64,000 bases of DNA from assembly GCF_036711975.1 (NCBI RefSeq), contig NC_091973.1, forward strand, positions 4,588,001-4,652,000. Reading direction: 5' to 3'. Below are positions 60,658-64,000 of this stretch, in pieces; positions within the stretch are counted from its first letter, which is position 1; every line of letters starts with the position of its first letter. The position numbers and the translations under genes are program-made. The DNA comes from Onthophagus taurus (lineage: Eukaryota; Arthropoda; Insecta; Coleoptera; Scarabaeidae). The notes below the pieces were generated by a model. That model ran no database searches. It saw nothing but the letters and a program-made list of their open reading frames with translations, and was not told the origin of the DNA.

Positions 60658-63170
60658 TATGTTTATGATTATAAATATTGATTAAAAAGTTGATAGTTTT
60701 TAAATAACATTTGTCTTAAAATAAAATCGTACGAAGGAAACGAAAAATTTTCAATTATTGAGCCGTTTCTTTTGTTCAACGGTGTACGAATACTAAAATA
60801 CACAAAAATTCACAAAAATATAAAAAAATATAAAAAATACAGCGACGTGGAAAAGTCGCTTACGCTTGCTGTTGGTAAATTTAATAATAAATTTCTTTTT
60901 TTTATAAGCTGCGAGACGTGGTACATATCATACCCTCGAATTGCAATAATTTTTTTTTTTTGGAAATAACTTTAGAACGCTAGTACCTGCGGGGTGCCTC
61001 TGGTTAAGCCACAATTCATTCTGTTACTCCTTGCGAAACGAAAGGAATCTCGCAGCCCACACGTTCGTTTGTGATTCAACAGAGGTCTATGTCGTTAAAA
61101 CCGTTCAAAGTATAATTTTCCTGTGAGAAACGATATTTTTCTAAGCCGTATCGCGTACACTACCTGTAAATCGTCTTCGACTCAAGATTCGTGACAATAG
61201 TTGCTAGTATTTTTGCCTTGGCATGTTGTATTGTCAATTTTTGGGATTTAACAATAAAATAAAAAAAATCGGCAACCTAAAATTGTCTATATGTAGATAT
61301 TAAAAAAAAACTGTATGTGTAATATATGTAATTAATAAAAACAAATGAGTACAGTAATTGTTTTGGTTTCCTTATTGGTTTTTTTATTGTTATATAGATT
61401 AGAAAACCCATTTCATCTTTTACGACCTCTTAACATTTTTTTAAGTGTTACAATTTTAATACCCATTGTGCTGTACATTTTCTAATTTGCTACTAAGTAA
61501 CTTGTAACAAATTAGGGGAAATTATCTTTAATTTTTGAATATTACAGGATCCATTAAACTTAGGCAACTTCTTATTAAATGAAATTAACCGAATCCAGTT
61601 TAGTGTTTCTTATTTAGATGGCGTTGATGTACGAAAATCTGCAAAAATGGTCAAATTCGACGATTTTAAAGCAAATAGAGCGATCGTAAGTCACGTCGAT
61701 GACTTATGGATCTGTTTAGTGTTCTAAGCACAAAAGGTTCTTTTCACTCCGGACGTTTCGAAATATTTTTCTCACACAGATCTACGCAGCCGATAGTCGC
61801 GTTATTGCTGTAATACGTCTTTTATTGGCGTCTTTGTAACCGTGACGTTGTGCAATATTTTTTTTGAGACGTTTTGCAATGATACAGGGTGGCTCATTTA
61901 ATAACTAAACATAAATCTAAACTCGATTATTAAATTAAATGATTCCTAATCGAAGTGACCTTGGTTAACTAAATTTTTTTTTGGGAAAAAAATGTAGTTT
62001 TGGAAAAAGTAATAAGTTTGAGAAAAAATCCTAACAAAATCGTTCTAATAGATGATAATTAATCAAACAATTCGAAAAACAACGCTCATCTTATAATAAA
62101 CAATTCTAAAAATAAACTCTGCGCAGTTTATGTAACTACACTTGCTGGGAAAAAGAAAAAAAAAAAAAAAGAAATAATAAGTCCGTCTTATTTTTTCATT
62201 TTAAGAGATTTAAAAATTGCATGCCAAAGATCAATTTTCTATTAGACTCCAACGCAAAATTTCTCATGCAAACACCATAAGTATTATGCCTTAAATACGA
62301 GTTAAGCAAACGTAGGGATCGATTTCTGGGAAAATCTAACGCTTATTGCCCGATATTGGGTGTCGTGATCACCGGACACGACAATCAATTCAAATCGACA
62401 ATCTCATAACACGTGCTTTCCAAAACACACATTATCCTCGAAAAAGAAGAAATTGAAACAATTGTTAATTAAATAATAAAAATTGTTAATAAATAAGAAA
62501 TCGTTATTTTATACAATTGATCAAAACATTTTCTTTAATCGTTCTAATAATCATTAATTTTTATTTAGCACTAGAATAAAGATTAATGTTGGGTATTAAA
62601 ATCTCTCAGCATCCTTAGTTTGAGGAGATTTTGATGCAAGAGAAAGAAAGTAAATCCTACCCGAAATCTCTCAAAAATTGTTATCTTATTAAATTCTCAC
62701 TGTGGGTGTTTAAATTTTAATACATTTTTAGGTGTGGATGGAATGAGAAGTGGTTAAGAAATAATAACATAACATAGGAGTAGAGCATCATATCTATCCA
62801 ATTGAATAGGGGGGCCGCTCAGGCCGTTGGAAAGGGCACAGAACGTGGACTCGACGAGGCTCAGACCTCTTAGTGCCAGTGGTGGGTGTCGTAGTACAGC
62901 GCTCACGTGGCGAGAAGCATGCGGTGCCGTACCGTGCTTTAATCCGCAGTGTGTGGCGTCGAAGTGTTATATATATGACCTTATCTATCCGCAGCTACAA
63001 TGTTCACACGGTAAAGTTCATTTATTTACACTATTATAATATCAAAAAAACATCTTCATCGAATGTCATTCATTTTTAACAAATACTTTTAAGTACTTTC
63101 AGTACTTAGTGAAGAAATTTCGATTTCCTAATCTTTCAAGATTAACCGTCGGCCGAAGTTTTCAAAAATA
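60658..63170. other. Non-coding region downstream of SLC41A
   Basis: Paralogue 2 3' UTR, then AT-rich sequence with GC-richer islands at 60980-61200 and 62810-62970. The second island has a promoter-like composition (GGGGGCCGCTCAGGCCGTTG) but no confirmed gene. A CAGGGTG-type transposon end is at 61884 with no matching partner found. Confidence 0.4.
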
Positions 63171-63201
63171 TATTTCATTTATAACTTAATTTTATAGTTT
63201 C

Positions 63202-63328
63202 TTAGAACAATGTTTCTACTTCTTCAAATTCTTCTTCTTTTTTTCGAATTTCCTCTTTTAATATTTTGTTTCTTCATCATCATCCAAAATATTTTCTTCT
63301 TGGTACTTTTTCAAAATGTCCTTCCTCA
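63202..63328 (-). pseudogene. Possible terminal exon or exon relic, charged coiled-coil peptide
   Basis: An AG acceptor after a T-rich tract (63329-63330) is followed on the minus strand by a frame reading RKDILKKYQEENILDDDEET, which stops at 63258. An overlapping frame then reads KILKEEIRKKEEEFEEVETL and stops at 63202. Both are strongly charged and coding-like and would fit one another across a one-base shift. It could be a real last exon of a gene whose other exons lie to the right of the window, a decayed exon, or chance. The protein is not recognised. Confidence 0.25.
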
Positions 63329-63330
63329 CT

Positions 63331-64000
63331 AAAAATAAATTAAAACATATTATTCTCAAGCCAAAAAATAATTAATAGCGATTTCGAACCGGAACTGTTT
63401 TAACTACAGAGTTGCCAAAAATATATACTCAGAAAAAATGTTATTTCTTGAAAATCATAAGAGTTGTATCTTTATCTTAACTTAATTTTCAAGATGGTCG
63501 CCACTTCCGGTTTAATTTAAATAAAATGATATAATTTTTATTACATATTCTGATTCTCTATATAAAAATTAGTTAATTTTCATAAGTTGATAAGTTTCTA
63601 TATAATACTTGGTGCTTTTAGATTTTGAGTTATTTTAGATTAAAAGTTTTTTTAACGATTTCATTATCTTCAAAATTTATCAAAATTATAGATAAATTCG
63701 TTTGTTTTTTATAAATAGCAATTATTTTGGGTTATTCAAAACTCAAGAAAATTCCTTATTACAAATTTTTTTTCTTTAATTTTAACTTACATAAATTTGC
63801 ATAACCTTTATTATCTCATTCGATGACTTCATAATACAAAAATTTTTCATTTTGCGTTTATATTTAATATAGTAAAGTAGTAATTAAATTTTTGAACACC
63901 CTGTATAAGATAAAGCGATACATCCAACGAAGTTTCATTTGAAGTAATCTAGGGAGTAACCGAACCAATTTTTATTTTTCTGGCATAATCGATATTTGTA
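63331..64000. other. AT-rich end of window
   Basis: No gene is seen. A CACCCTGTATA end, typical of Tc1/mariner-like elements, lies at 63897-63907, so the last 100 bases may begin a transposon that continues outside. Confidence 0.35.

Noticed and set aside
61884-63907. A 2-kb transposon bounded by the CAGGGTG ends at 61884 and 63897
   Set aside because: The sequences inside the first nine bases do not match (GCTCATTTAAT versus TTCAAAAATTT), so they are ends of different elements.

Overview
This is an AT-rich (roughly two-thirds A+T) animal nuclear segment. GT-AG introns, short exons, gene content (a Past1-type EHD, insect-like SMYD4, BTBD7, MEMO1, MKP5-like phosphatase, SLC41A pair, multi-EB secreted protein) and repeat content (R1-clade LINE, DUF4817/mariner relics, TTGGG tracts) point to an insect, most likely a beetle. 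The species cannot be read from the sequence. No bacterial or phage features are present.

Layout, left to right. 1-3355: a 346-bp satellite array lying in an intron of Bap55 (minus strand, exons 3385-4627, 3' end off the window). 5106-6427: a divergent zinc-finger-like gene (plus). 9074-11771: BTBD7 (minus). 14.5-16.3 kb: a cluster of GC-rich palindromes. 18302-21865: MEMO1 (minus), with a transposon-built intron. 22.5-24.1 kb: Penelope-like and mariner/DUF4817 fossils. 24933-28554: EHD/Past1 (plus), whose only coding intron carries a second GC-palindrome cluster. 30.1-32.9 kb: LINE debris, with an R1-clade reverse transcriptase next to TTGGG tracts. 35.9-36.5 kb: a foldback CTAG-type array. 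37048-45069: an MKP5/DUSP10-like phosphatase (plus) with long introns dense in TGANTCA sites. 46229-48355: a secreted EB-module protein (minus). 48983-51563: SMYD4 (minus). 51.84-54.48 kb: a 173-bp satellite related to the first one. 54996-56655 and 59066-60657: two tandem SLC41A-type magnesium transporter genes (plus). 60.7-64 kb: mostly non-coding.

For nine genes I placed splice sites by hand. In the eight complete ones the exon phases sum to an intact frame (MEMO1 295 aa, EHD 531 aa, BTBD7 842 aa, MKP 404 aa, EB protein 524 aa, SMYD4 673 aa, SLC41A 479 and 493 aa, zinc-finger protein 399 aa; Bap55 is partial with 360 codons seen). They look functional. The genes do not form one pathway; they are unrelated housekeeping, signalling and transport genes separated by repeats.

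The strongest non-gene signals are four. (1) Two satellite arrays 48 kb apart are built from one 173-bp ancestral monomer, one of them as a dimeric higher-order repeat inside a gene. (2) A GC-rich palindrome family with a TTCGAA centre is amplified in two clusters, one inside the EHD intron. (3) About 22 TGANTCA (AP-1-like) sites and two full CREs fill the introns of a MAP-kinase phosphatase gene. (4) An R1-clade LINE copy is lodged in TTGGG-type, telomere-like tracts.
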